From the NCBI GenBank assembly GCA_011009095.1, contig VTPC01091272.1:483016-547015 (forward strand): a DNA stretch of 64,000 nt, in the 5' to 3' direction. Of the stretch, positions 1 through 10,170 are shown in pieces. The position numbers and the translations under genes are program-made. The notes below the pieces were generated by a model, which searched no databases, was not told where the DNA came from, and saw only the letters and a list, made by a program, of their open reading frames with translations. Each line of letters opens with the position of its first letter. Position 1 is the stretch's first letter. Source of the DNA: Ignelater luminosus (Eukaryota > Arthropoda > Insecta > Coleoptera > Elateridae).

Positions 1-480
1 GTATGCACCTAGTAAAGTATCTTTTGAACAAGGTGACCAAAGAAACCAGACAAGGTTTTTCTTTCTAGTCTCATGGCCACAAAGTCTAGTCAAAACTCCA
101 AACGATGAAAATTACATTACAACTATGATATATCTCTGCAAATTCTTTTTAACGATTTCTCTTGTTTATCTTCTTCTAAGTTTTTTTTTCCACGCGTGCT
201 GTATGGAGCACACCTCAACGTAGCACTGTAGTCCGCTGAACTTCAGGTTAAGCCTTCACTTTCATCAAAAAAAGCACTTTGACATTTTCCCCAGGATGCT
301 CTGAAATGACTTATCTTCTCAATTGCAGACATAACCCCCACCATGGAAGGTCACTGTAGTGGTCACAATGCCAAAATTCTACATAAACCACCAAGAAGAA
401 ACTCATGAACCCCATCAATACTCTTAGAATTTCAAAACATTTTTCGTCCCGTCTTGTCTGACACAGAGCACATTCTAGTT
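1..480. other. no gene recognised
   Basis: AT-rich sequence with no long reading frame, no tRNA-like fold and no repeat that I can match elsewhere in the window. Confidence 0.5.
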
Positions 481-1060
481 GCATTTCTGTGAAAACTATT
501 TAACGCCTCTTACCTCAATTTAAAAGAATTGTATAAGTTTTTACTCCAAGAGTTTAAAGGACTTTCTTAAACATTTATCTACTCGAGTTGGCGTTCCTCA
601 AGGTTTAATCTTCGCGCCACCGTTATTTATCTTTTATTGACATAACATCTCTCAATTTATCAGTCTGGTTTCTGCGCCTGAGGTTTTACAGATCCGACAT
701 TCTACGGTTGCTAGAAATTCCCCAGTCATCCAACACCTAACCCAGATTAACGTAGTAAGGAATGCAGCGGTTATGATTTTGAAAAGAACTGTTTTCTCCA
801 ATCCAACTATGTTATATTATTCATTCTGCGTATAGTTTTCGAAATAATATTCAATCAAGTACCTTTTTCACTTCTTACCGATTTTCAAACATTCCATGTA
901 CCGAGTACATAAACCACAATCGCCAACCCACAGCAGTCTTTGACCTTTATCCTCAGCCACAACTCAGAAATCATCTTCCGTCAATTTTTAATTTAACTCT
1001 CTACCATCATCAAAAACTCCACCATTCTATCTTCAGCGTCTTCACGAACAACCCCGCTAA
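481..1060 (+). pseudogene. faint LINE reverse transcriptase remnant
   Basis: At about 581-640 the plus strand reads TRVGVPQGLIFAPPLF. This resembles the reverse-transcriptase block G-V-P-Q-G-S-x-L-x-P-x-L-F of Jockey-type non-LTR retrotransposons. The 100 bases before it are compatible with the segment that normally precedes this block. Downstream, the YxDD catalytic box is not recognisable, and the frames through 1060 give only weak similarity to the post-RT region. Seen: the block. Known: its place in LINE ORF2. Inferred: that the whole stretch is one decayed LINE. A chance match is possible because only one block is clear. Confidence 0.38.
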
Positions 1061-1783
1061 TATCGATTCCATCCCAGCAACAAGCATCAAGTTCAAAGCT
1101 ACCATCATTCAATGGTGTCTGTTACTGCTACATCAATCATATCATTGCTACCGTAAACTCCATCTCACTCCATTTACCAACTCCAGTCACATTGCAAGCA
1201 AGCAAATCGTTGTTACATTCAGTTTCTTTTGGAAACCGTTCCTTCGGTCGTAACGGGAAGGTGATTTGTTTTGGAAGACAGTGAGACGTGAAAGTTTGAT
1301 GTGGTTCGTGCTCGTATTGTATTGTGTTGTGGTGGTGCGCAAACACGGAGTGTTGTGGTTGTCAGGTAGCAGCCTGCTAGTGTAGTGTTGCGACAGCGGT
1401 TTCTAGTTGTTGATGTGGGTTGTGATGTTTTGTGTTTATGGTGTGTGGGTCCGTAAAAAGTACTGTTTCGATTGTAGCACGAAAACTGGTAATTATGTCG
1501 TTCGGTCATTGCTGAAAGAAGAGAAACTGGAGCTCTTAGACGTCAAGGAGGATGTCCACCAACTCGGTGTTCTTTGTTGTGTCTTACCTCTCCGCTCACG
1601 TATCGACTCTTTATGAATTCGAAGCGCACGTCTGTGGGAGAAATCTTCTTCCGGTCGAACACTTCCCCGAAGAGCGGAAGCGTTCTAGGCACAAGATCTT
1701 CTTGCAGATGATCCTTTCCTTCTGTAGAAGTCTGACGTTTGCATATGAAGGTGCGGTGGCGAAAACTGTACATCGATAATCAA
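1061..1783. other. GT-rich stretch, no gene recognised
   Basis: From about 1270 to 1450 the plus strand is unusually rich in G and T, and from 1490 to 1760 base composition is more balanced than in the surroundings. Short open frames exist on both strands here but none resembles a known protein. The higher GC suggests an unidentified repeat, possibly the same element that carries the two copies of the 60-bp repeat at 1784 and 2255. Confidence 0.35.
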
Positions 1784-1841
1784 TCACAGGTCTGATGAAG
1801 GTTGCTAGATGTGTAGCAACGCCCGTAGGATGTCCACCACA
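1784..1841 (+). repeat. 60-bp direct repeat, copy 1
   Basis: This segment runs from TCACAGGTCTGATGAAG to a copy of GGATGTCCACCACAT. It matches 2255-2314 with roughly 80 percent identity. It contains a perfect 7-bp hairpin, gttgcta at 1801-1807 against tagcaac at 1814-1820. It lies just past the stop codon of the minus-strand LINE fragment, so it may be 3' untranslated sequence of that family or part of a host repeat into which the LINE landed. Confidence 0.6.
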
Positions 1842-1860
1842 TATATAGAGCACAACAGGT

Positions 1861-2170
1861 CTATTGGCCCAAGGCTTGTTGGACTATGTCCCTCCATTCT
1901 TTTCTTTCCGTTGCTTTTTGACGCCACTTTTGAACACCCATTTTTTCTAGATCTTTTTCCACTTGTTTAAACCATTTAATTCTTGGTCTACATCTTCCTC
2001 TATTATCGAGTAAATCTGTTTTTAGCGCATTATTCACCATCCTGCCATCTTCTCTTTTCCAAATATGCCCTAACCATCGTATCCTTTGTGCTTTGATAAC
2101 TGATAGTATTTTAGGCTATTTAAACAGTTCGTAAATCTCTTCATTTGTCCTCTTCTGTCACCCATCCTCT
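1861..2170 (-). pseudogene. LINE ORF2 C-terminal fragment
   Basis: Read on the minus strand, about 85 residues are open up to a stop at 1861-1863. They contain QRIRWLGHIWKREDGRM, then RCRPRIKWFKQVEKDL, MGVQKWRQKATERKEW and a final RDIVQQALGQ. This order (RWLGH, G-R-x-R-x-R-W, a VExDL-type helix, WRxxAxxRxxW) is the characteristic C-terminal tail after the reverse transcriptase in RTE/CR1-like non-LTR retrotransposons of insects. Upstream, RTNEEIYELFK also fits but is followed by an in-frame stop at about 2116-2118, and another stop precedes it near 2155. The reverse transcriptase itself is missing, so this is a truncated, dead copy. The clade cannot be fixed from the tail alone. Confidence 0.78.
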
Positions 2171-2254
2171 ATCTTTCTCCCACCACCTTCGTAACATCCC
2201 ACACTTGCAACTTGATCTCAAATTTTGCTCTGTTGCGAACTCTATTAATTTCTT

Positions 2255-2314
2255 TCACAGGTCTAATGAAGGCTTTGTAGATATGTAGCAACGCTAGTAG
2301 GATGTCAACCACAT
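2255..2314 (+). repeat. 60-bp direct repeat, copy 2
   Basis: Second copy of the repeat at 1784-1841, in the same orientation. It starts TCACAGGTCTAATGAAGG and ends in GGATGTCAACCACAT. The internal hairpin of copy 1 is damaged here. The LINE C-terminal fragment lies between the two copies. The copies are too long and too diverged from each other to be a target-site duplication. Confidence 0.6.
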
Positions 2315-2345
2315 CACGCTAAAAAGAAGCTTTTTACAGCTTCTA

Positions 2346-2412
2346 CACGGAAAAAACTGTTTTGTTGGGGCCACAAAAAATTTAGTGGAATTTTGAACAG
2401 TAAATATTTTTG
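2346..2412 (+). repeat. left inverted repeat of the 2346-2605 MITE
   Basis: This arm pairs with 2539-2605. The arms differ by a small number of substitutions and one short indel. Confidence 0.8.
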
Positions 2413-2538
2413 CAAGAACAGCAAATATTTTTGTCACACTGTATAATTTTTTGCTCTTACCACTACAGCACTTTGGTAAATACAACAAATTTATAATTTA
2501 TTTTAGAGTTAGGAACAGATTAATTTGTTGCTACAGCA

Positions 2539-2605
2539 AACAAATATTTGCTGTTCAAAATTCCACTAAATTTCTTGTTGCACCAACAAAACATTTTTTT
2601 GCGTG
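2539..2605 (-). repeat. right inverted repeat of the 2346-2605 MITE
   Basis: Reverse complement of the left arm 2346-2412, ending next to TA at 2606-2607. Confidence 0.8.
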
Positions 2606-2702
2606 TAAAGGCACGAATTTTGCAGAAATTCTCAATGGACGACAAACGACGACAATGCATCAAAGGATGCTTAGGTTGAATTGCTTCCTTTCCTCTTAGT
2701 CC

Positions 2703-3226
2703 AGTCAATGAATACCTAAAAGGGGCTTGTAAAGGACATGGAAGGGGGGAGAATTTTTCTCTTGAGGAATGTGTTGGGGATAGTTAGGAGGCAAACATAC
2801 TAAAAGTCCCCGCCCTAGCCCTGCCGCTTCAGAGGGGGAAGGGGGTGGAAAGGTCTTTTTTTTCGGTTCTTCGCTTGTAACTCGGAAACGGTGCATCGTA
2901 CGGTAAAACGTATTCCTTACAAAATAAAAGATAATTCGATTTCCTACAAGAATGTTTATATTCATTTTTTCCCTATGTGTTACAGTTTCCGAGATATTCG
3001 CCAGCGAAGATAGATATTTTTCGAAAAACTTATTTTGCCTCACATTTCTCGTCAAACGTGTCCTTCTAACTCTTCAGCTTTATGTTTTACAGAAACGTCG
3101 TCCGACAGGAAGTTGTAGAGCATTGAATTTTCTTCAAGAATATGTAACGTTTACTAATTTATCTTCGACAGGTCAGAAGTTACAGCAATTTGAAGTTTTT
3201 GGATAAATTTCGTGATTTCTCAAGAA
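2703..3226 (+). repeat. composite repeat, unit A
   Basis: Unit A opens with AATGAATACCTAAAAGGGG. It includes a C/G-rich core at about 2800-2850 (AGTCCCCGCCCTAGCCCTG), the tract AACTCGGAAACGGTGCATCG, a tract with GTTTCCGAGATATTCGCC, and an end in TTTCGTGATTTCTCAAG. The stretch 2799-3168 recurs almost unchanged in inverted orientation at 3589-3961. A more diverged and shorter direct copy follows at 3228-3578. GGAAAC near the start and GTTTCC further on form a short internal inverted pair. No protein similarity was recognised. The family is unknown to me. Confidence 0.75.
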
Positions 3227-3227
3227 A

Positions 3228-3578
3228 AGTCAATGAATGCCCGAAAGAGGGTTGTAGAAATATTTTTCTCTTAAGGAATGTGTTCGTGGTGGTTAGGAGG
3301 CAAACATACTAAAAGTCCCCGCCCCTAGCCCTGTCGCTTCAGAAGGGGGGTAGAAAAATCCCTTTTGTCGGTATTTTGCTTATAACTTGGAAACAGTGCG
3401 TCGTACGGTAAAATGTGCCCCTCACAAGATAAAAGATAATTAAATTTGCTACAAGACTGTCTATATTTATTTTCTTTCTATGTGTTATAGTTTCCGAGAT
3501 ATTTGCCAGCGAAAATCGTCAGGTCAGAAGTTACAGCAATTTGAAGTTTTCGGATAAATTTCGTGATTTCTCAAGAAA
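3228..3578 (+). repeat. composite repeat, unit A' (diverged direct copy)
   Basis: Direct repeat of unit A starting AATGAATGCCCGAAAGAGG and ending TTTCGTGATTTCTCAAG. Compared with unit A it lacks the block corresponding to about 3015-3170 and carries many substitutions, so it separated much earlier than the inverted pair did. Confidence 0.75.
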
Positions 3579-3588
3579 GCTATACTTT

Positions 3589-3961
3589 TGTCGAAGATAA
3601 ATTAGTAAACGTTACATATTCTTGAAGAAAATTCAATGCTTTACAACTTCCTGTCGGACGACGTTTCTGTAAAACATAAAGCTGAAGAGTTAGAAGGACA
3701 AGTTTGACGAGAAATGTGAGGCAAAATAAGTTTTTCGAAAAATATCGATCTTCGCTGGCGAATATCTCGGAAACTGTAACACATAGGAAAAAAATAAATA
3801 TAAACATTCTTGTAGGAAATCTAATTATCTTTTATTTTGTAAAAAATACGTTTTGCCGTACGATGCACCGTTTCCGAGTTACAAGCAAAGAACCGAAAAA
3901 AAAGACCTTTCCACCCCCCCTCCCTCTCTGAAGCGGCAGGGCTAGGGGCGGGGACTTTTAG
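3589..3961 (-). repeat. composite repeat, inverted copy of unit A
   Basis: Reverse complement of 2799-3168 at roughly 95 percent identity by eye over about 370 bp. Similarity stops sharply outside ACTAAAAGTCC at both outer ends. Such closeness next to a diverged direct copy points to a recent inversion-duplication or to a foldback element with 370-bp arms. No obvious target-site duplication is visible. Confidence 0.75.
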
Positions 3962-6560
3962 TCTCTTACCTCGCAAACGTCATTCTTGTTTTCTTGTTCA
4001 GATACAACAATACTATTTGAAAACCAAACTACATAGCGTGTTTCATAATGCCTGCTGGATAGACTGATGCTGCTGTGGTAGGATTTAGGTGTACTCGTTT
4101 CAATTATTACAACTCTTCTAAATACCAACAACACATACGTACAAGACTGGTTGATAAATTCTACTATCAATACCGTCATACACTATCATGCCGACCGCAC
4201 CATAATATAGATACTGGACTGTAACTGCCGCTTTGCTATCTTTTTGCCACTTATAAGTTATAACTTGTTATAGGTACCACTTTTGTATGTTAAAAGTTGT
4301 TAGTTTGATGGACATGCTAAGCGCTTAGTATTGTTTGCTATAGAATGGATTTTATTGTGTTAACAGAATCTTGGTTGTTTTTAACAGATTGCAACATACT
4401 TTGATCAACGAACGTGCCTATGTCTACACTCCACTGGCAGCTGCTTGAGGCCAGCTGTCTTGGGAACAAACTGATAGGACAGGAAGCAAACTCTTTAAAA
4501 CGAGACTGTCCAATTAAAGACCAAGTTGGTTGACAAAATTTGGATAGCTATATTAAGTGGGCGAAGAAGAAGTTTTTGTTTGTTTTGATATGGTTAACAA
4601 AAGACATTAAACTGGAACATTAACAATTTTAAGTGCAAAAGGTACACAGTTACGAATTGACATTTTCAAAACTGACATTAAAATTGATAAAAGAAAGTGA
4701 AAACTTAAACTTTAAAGCTCTCACCCAAATTGTTATAGACCGAAGAAATATTAAAAGGAAATAGAGTTCTATAGTTTTTGGAGGTAAGAATGACATGAAC
4801 CGGAATGGATAGATACATTCAGTCTAAAAAGAGCCATCTGGACTATTGTCAGAATCTGAAACTAATGAAATAGTGTTTATAATAAAAGTAAAATAAATCT
4901 TGAAGAATAAACTTAAACTAGAGATAAATAATTTATTGATTCACTTAAGGTTTAGACTTTTCTGCTGTAGATGAAGAGAAGAAAAGGGTGTAGTAAACTG
5001 ATTTTGCAATATTCATCCTAACAGCTGTTCTAAAAGCCAAAATGACTTTTTTAACTTAATTTTCTCTTATAACGTGAACTTACTGCTGTGTGAGAATCAT
5101 TCACACCTCCATATGTATTAGAAATCTTCAAGCTTCAGAAATTGTTTATCATAATATAACTAATTTGTTTGTATATTTTCCAGACACTCTATAAAAGGTT
5201 TACAAAGAAACATTCACGTAAACAAACAAACAAAACTTTATTTTCCTAAACTTGTATGTCCGTTTTGCTAACATCAAGTACCGTTCGAAGTTGACCTAGT
5301 TTGAAATTTTTCAACCTGATCTATTTAAAAAGTTGTTGACGAGAAAACTTTTACGAGAAAAACACATGTGATGTTACTTACTTAGGGCTTACATGTATTG
5401 CAACTTAATACTTCATAATGCTTTTAAAACCTAATGTTACTTTATCTAAACGAAAGGAAAAAGAAGGAAAAATGAAACAACAGGTTTCACTTAATCAATT
5501 TTGATGAAAGTAGAGATTTTAGAAGAAAAATAATTAAGACGTTTTTCACATAGTATCATTTTGAAAACAAAATATATTCACATTTTTTATAATAATATTA
5601 AATTCCTATAAATTGGAGCAATTAGAAAGGAGGAGATTTGAAACAATGTCATTTGAAAGTAGATGACTTGTTTTGATGTAGAATTTCTATAAGTTACTTC
5701 ATGTTTAAATGCTATTACATAATAATACACTTCACTTTTAATAGTTTAATGTTATTAAACTTTTACTATTACAATTGAACAATTTATTTAAAAATCTACA
5801 TCGAAAAAGTAATAAACTAAGACAAGATAATAAATGATCGCCATAGATAATATAAATTAACTAAATAAATATTTACGTTGCAAACAATGAGAGGAGATTT
5901 GTATGCATTTGCATATTTTTTTGTTGACTTCTAAAACGAGATGGAGAAAACTGATTAAAATGTTTTCTGTCTTTAAAAAAGGAACCTAACTTTTAGAACC
6001 TTGGAATCCTATAGTAATTTCAACTTCTATGTTCTTTTTTATCTAACCTCGTCTGTTTAAATTTTACTCTTATCTAGTAATTAGTCTATAAATAAATTTT
6101 CATAAAGTTTATTTTAAAGAATCACATTTTGATTATTTTAAAGCAATCATTATTTTTATTTATATTCAAAATTTACACCTACCGAAGATTACATTTTTAT
6201 GTGTACGACAGGAAATTTTCCAACCAGCTATCCGAACACTTGTTTGTTTTAAACATGAGTCAATAACTGTTTAAGTATATCTCATGTTATTTGGAAATAA
6301 TCGAAAAGATTAGTCTCGATTAATTCCCAAAATTGCTTATGCCTTATTTACAATTGAAATAATCGAAAGAAAAAAATTTTTAAGGCATCAGCATTTAAGG
6401 CTATTAACCTTCTTTGAAATATAAAAAAAAAATTTTTCTCTCATATCAAAATATGAGTTTTCAACTGTCGTATACCCAAGTTGTAATATATTCTATAATT
6501 AAATGTGAATTTAGGGTAGGATAAAGGTCAGCATGTTCACATTTATATGTAAAGTACTAG
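3962..6560. other. no gene recognised
   Basis: About 2.6 kb of AT-rich DNA with only short chance frames. No transposase or reverse-transcriptase motif and no inverted repeat was seen. A short A/T run near 6420-6440 could be the decayed tail of the minus-strand LINE that follows, but this is a guess. Confidence 0.45.
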
Positions 6561-6569
6561 CTTTCATAT

Positions 6570-8260
6570 GTTCGATCACAGCCAGCTTGTATGTTTTGGA
6601 AACTGAATTAGAAAACCCCTAAAGGTTTGTGACATTTCGTACTGAGCATGTGTATTAATATACAGTACCGATATCCAGTCACCCGGAATAGCATTGGTAG
6701 CTTCAAGAGCGGTCCTATTGACCTTTTGGTTTTCAAAAACAATAATATTACTGAAAACCCACACAAAAGTGAAAGTTTTACCGTTGTTCTGAATCCACTG
6801 GTGCGGCACCAACATATTGCTTACGAGCTGTAATATTCACTAGTACGCTTCTTGAATCAGAACATAATATGAGAGTAGACAGCCTGCCAAATAGAGTAGC
6901 ATATAATTCTGCTGTGAATATACTAGCTATCGACAGTAACAATTTTATTTTGAATAGCAAGCCCTTGCTTACTCCATCGTTAGTTTTTGAACCGTCATGT
7001 CAGTGTAAACGCTTTCACTGTCAGGATACCTATCTGTTATAGAGTTGAATGTAGCAAAAAAAATGGGCCGACGGACTCGATTTTTTTGCTCATACTACAT
7101 TGCCAGTGGCAGCTAAACTAAACAACATTACCATAATCCAGTTTATATACTGTAAGAAGCGAGAACTAAATAATATTTTCCAATAATTCCGATACCCTGA
7201 TTCCTGATGGCCTTGGTATTCTTGATCCGGCAGAGTACATTTTAAGATGTTCATTTGAAAATATCGTGGCTGGGTTGATGAAGTTAAGTTCACGCTCTTA
7301 TAGTGTAGTTGACAAAAAAGCCTTACAACATAACATGCTTTGAATGGGTTCTTAGGAGGACAGTAGCGACTTACGTGCCGATTCATATACCACAGCTCTA
7401 TAGTCGAGTTCAGATAAAATCTTCCTTCTTTAGTTAATGCCATTGCATCAAATTGATTGAACTTTAGCAGCTAGCCTTAAGATAAGTAATGTGCTTTTTC
7501 TAAGTTAGCTTGAAATAGAGAATTAACCCCAAGTAACAGACAGTATTTACTATTTGTGTGGACGAGTTATAATAAGTTGAGCATAGGCTCATTCTGACAC
7601 AGACGTAACCAAAGAAGTGTAAACAATGCATGTCTTTTGTGTAAGAAAATGGAATCCCACGTCGTTGGTACTGCTGATGAGTTGATCATAACATGTTGTG
7701 AATCCATATTTAATATACCAACAAAAACCCTGACTTAAACATACAGAAATCGTCTACGTATAGAGTTGTTCCCACCAAATCGTCTATTGCTTTTAAATGC
7801 TTACTGATGGAGATAATAAATAGAGTCGTCTTCTGGAGTGCCATTTTCTGTATCAACCAAAGAAAACAGCATTACCCTATCAAAATTTTAATTTTTTATG
7901 TAGTTTGAAAGAAAGCTTTTGATTAACACTGCCAAGTTACCCTTGATGCTCCAATCGTGAATAGTCTTTAAGATGTTGTACCGCCACGTCGATATGCTGG
8001 CGTAAGGCAAAGCAAACGTTGTCTAATGTTATCATGTTGTCAAGAATTAAGCCGTAACAACGGAACCCATGCTAATATGGGAATAGAAGGTTGCGCTTCA
8101 AGATACCGAATTAATCTACAGTTAACCAATTTTTCTAACACTCTATCCAAACAATAAGTTGGTCAAGATCAAGGAATGGGTTATCTTGTCCGGTCCGGAA
8201 GAAAGTAAAATTAATTGAAATTTGGTAATACATAGTCTTATGGGATAAATTCATGGTTCA
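6570..8260 (-). pseudogene. Jockey/I-group LINE, RT plus RNase H, decayed
   Basis: Read on the minus strand from 8260 down, in shifting frames. The N-terminal RT region shows CFALRQHIDVAVQHLKDY, like the AFxxRQHxVAVFFDLEKAY block. Next come SFLSNYIKN, ENGTPEDDSIYYL (from ENGxPQGSxLS) and LYVDDF near 7740-7760, the catalytic YxDD box. GFHFLTQKTCIVY follows, like GFxFSxxKTxxVxF. RNase H comes last: SIFTAELYATLF at about 6900, then LCSDSRSVLVNI with its catalytic D, and NQKVNRTALEAT (from GNEKVDRAAKEA) near 6715-6750. The order RT then RNase H is that of I/Jockey-related LINEs. Many frame changes and stops make it non-functional. The 5' ORF1 and endonuclease are absent or unrecognisable. Confidence 0.72.
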
Positions 8261-9680
8261 TGCAGTAAGTAATTTTGGCAAATTCTATGCCTTCGGAAAG
8301 CATAAATGATGTAACTTAAGCATTTAATTTGTATACTTTCCTTAATAAGAAGCATCATAAAGCAGGTAAATTGATCGAATTCGAAATTAAACAAAACGGA
8401 TCAAAAATCGTTTTTCTACAAAATGCGTGTTTTGCCAAAATTTTATTTTTAAATTGATTTGCAAATACCATAATTTGTATTCTTAGAAAATCTGCTATGA
8501 TTCCCTATAGGTTTACGAAGAGTCTACTGCAAACATATTTTTTAGAATAGATACCGAATTTGAAATTCGATAGCTTCTTTAATTAATTTTTAATATTTGG
8601 GTTAAAATTATTTAATGTCTAACAGACTTTTTAAAACTACATAAATGTTAACTGAAGTTTTCATTGCAATATTAAAATATGGAAATTGTTGGAACAGTAG
8701 AAGTCTATACCTTGTGTGTGATACAACAGAAAAGCCATGACGATGCTACTTGCTACTCGTCAAAGGATTACTGGGGATCGCTAAATTCGATATGGTAATA
8801 AGCTTATCTAAGTTTTTAGCGAACTTAACATAGAAAAAATTAATATAAAATCAAAAATATCAAATTTGATGGTGCAAGATTTTCAGAGGAGCTAAGGTAC
8901 TTAACTAGATGATCAATTTAGGTAAACTTCACTTATGCTATTTGGCTGTTTGTAAGGTGTTGCTAGTAAATTTTGTTCTTGTAAATGTTCTGGGGTCTGG
9001 TAGGTAAGAATAAATGCAAAACAAGCAAACTTTACTTGGGTTTTGTGGCATACTTGACAAACACGGAATTGATCCAATACCAGTACTCATTAACTGATAT
9101 CTACTAATACTAGGAGATTTCAACTTTTTATCTAAAATGCAAAGTGTTCTATTGAACTGCCTGCGAATCTACTTCGACAAACAACTAAGTATATTATTGC
9201 TATATGATCTTTAGGAGTTAAAAGACCATCAAGGAAACATCAAGAATCTACTGAAATGCAGAAATCAGTCTCTACACTACAAAAACGTCAAAAAACTGAT
9301 ACCTGACTACCAATAGCATTTATATAGTAGTCTCCTAACAAGAGGTGCCTGGTCAGGTTTTTAACAAAAATTTTCTTCTTATAGAGTGATATTGATTTCA
9401 ACTGCAATCACTCTACCAACAACAAAAACTTTAAAAGTTATTTCAAAGAAAGTATTAAGATAACTAATGATGATAATGATGATGATGATGTCTTTCAAAG
9501 CATCTTCAACTATTACAAAAGACAAAATCAATTTTGGGCAAAAAAAAAGAAATTCAAGGGTACGGAAGGAAATGCTATGGTAAGCTTCGTCTATGTTTTG
9601 TGGGGTCGAGGCTTTAAATACAAAGCCTTTAATTTCACATGAAGTCGTAGATATGTAAATATATACTAGATAGAGCAGTA
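8261..9680. other. no gene recognised
   Basis: AT-rich sequence. A frame of about 60 codons at 8938-9123 on the minus strand has no similarity I recognise. A short trinucleotide tract lies at 9467-9490. Confidence 0.45.
9467..9490 (+). repeat. (GAT)n microsatellite
   Basis: Short, slightly interrupted run of GAT units. On the minus strand it creates the isoleucine run in a chance reading frame at 9379-9720. Confidence 0.85.
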
Positions 9681-10084
9681 TTAGCTTTGATAAGATGAAT
9701 TCGGTTTTATAGTCCTGCACCTGGCGACAGCCACTGCTTTTAACCAGCTCGAATCTTGAGTCTCATGAACCCATACATTTAAAGCTAACGTAATCTACTG
9801 CTTTGAAATTTCCAGAAAGGGTTCTGGTCCCAAGCAAGTGTCTTCAGCTCCAAATCTAAAGAGTTCTCCAAGCTTCTTCGTGTCGTGCATCCCGTTATGC
9901 CAGTGAACTTAGAAGAAGAACTTACTCTATTTTGCCAAATTGTTTAACAGCATCTGTGCATTTTGAAACAAGAAAATTTGTTGTTTTGGCTGAACAGGCC
10001 GCTTTCTTTGTTGCCTGACTGTCGGAAAATATGTAAATCTTTTGCTCTGCCGTTCTTACTTGGCCTGTATCATGCACTTTAAAA
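9681..10084 (-). pseudogene. LINE RNase H fragment, left arm of inverted pair
   Basis: Reverse complement of 10171-10575 at about 90 percent identity, with both ends clearly defined. Read on the minus strand it carries the same RNase H peptide as the right arm (IYxFSDSQATxKA) followed by LGPEPFLEIS, a motif seen after RNase H in several insect LINEs. It has stops and frame changes. It is either an inverted duplication of the right arm or an independent insertion. Confidence 0.72.
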
Positions 10085-10170
10085 GATACTAGCCTTTTGC
10101 CAAGGAAATTTCGTTATTATATCCAATAGCGTTTTGCCAAGAAAATCTCGTTATTAGATATAATAACTGC
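10085..10170 (+). repeat. tandem 38-bp repeats at the centre of the inverted pair
   Basis: The 86-bp spacer holds two imperfect head-to-tail copies of a unit beginning TTTTGCCAAG and continuing AAAxTCTCGTTATTA. The first copy starts at about 10094 and the second at about 10131. The unit is not part of either arm. Confidence 0.6.

Larger units (their letters stand above)
2346..2605. mobile_element. 260-bp MITE, Tc1/mariner-like TA target
   Basis: The two ends are inverted repeats of about 65 bp. The left end begins CACGGAAAAAACTGTTTTG, and the right end reads CACGCAAAAAAATGTTTTG on the reverse strand. Both continue into a shared tract with AATTTAGTGGAATTTTGAAC. The element is flanked by TA at 2344-2345 and TA at 2606-2607, the target duplication of Tc1/mariner transposons. 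The interior is AT-rich and non-coding, so this is a non-autonomous element mobilised by a transposase encoded elsewhere. The open frames on both strands are simply the two arms translated. Confidence 0.85.

Noticed and set aside
1793-1830. Hammerhead-ribozyme-like CTGATGA plus stem
   Set aside because: The hairpin is there, but the GAAA core that must follow stem II is absent, so the catalytic core is not present.
7090-7443. 117-codon minus frame as an independent gene
   Set aside because: It lies between the RT and RNase H parts of the same decayed LINE and is best explained as its post-RT region in one frame.
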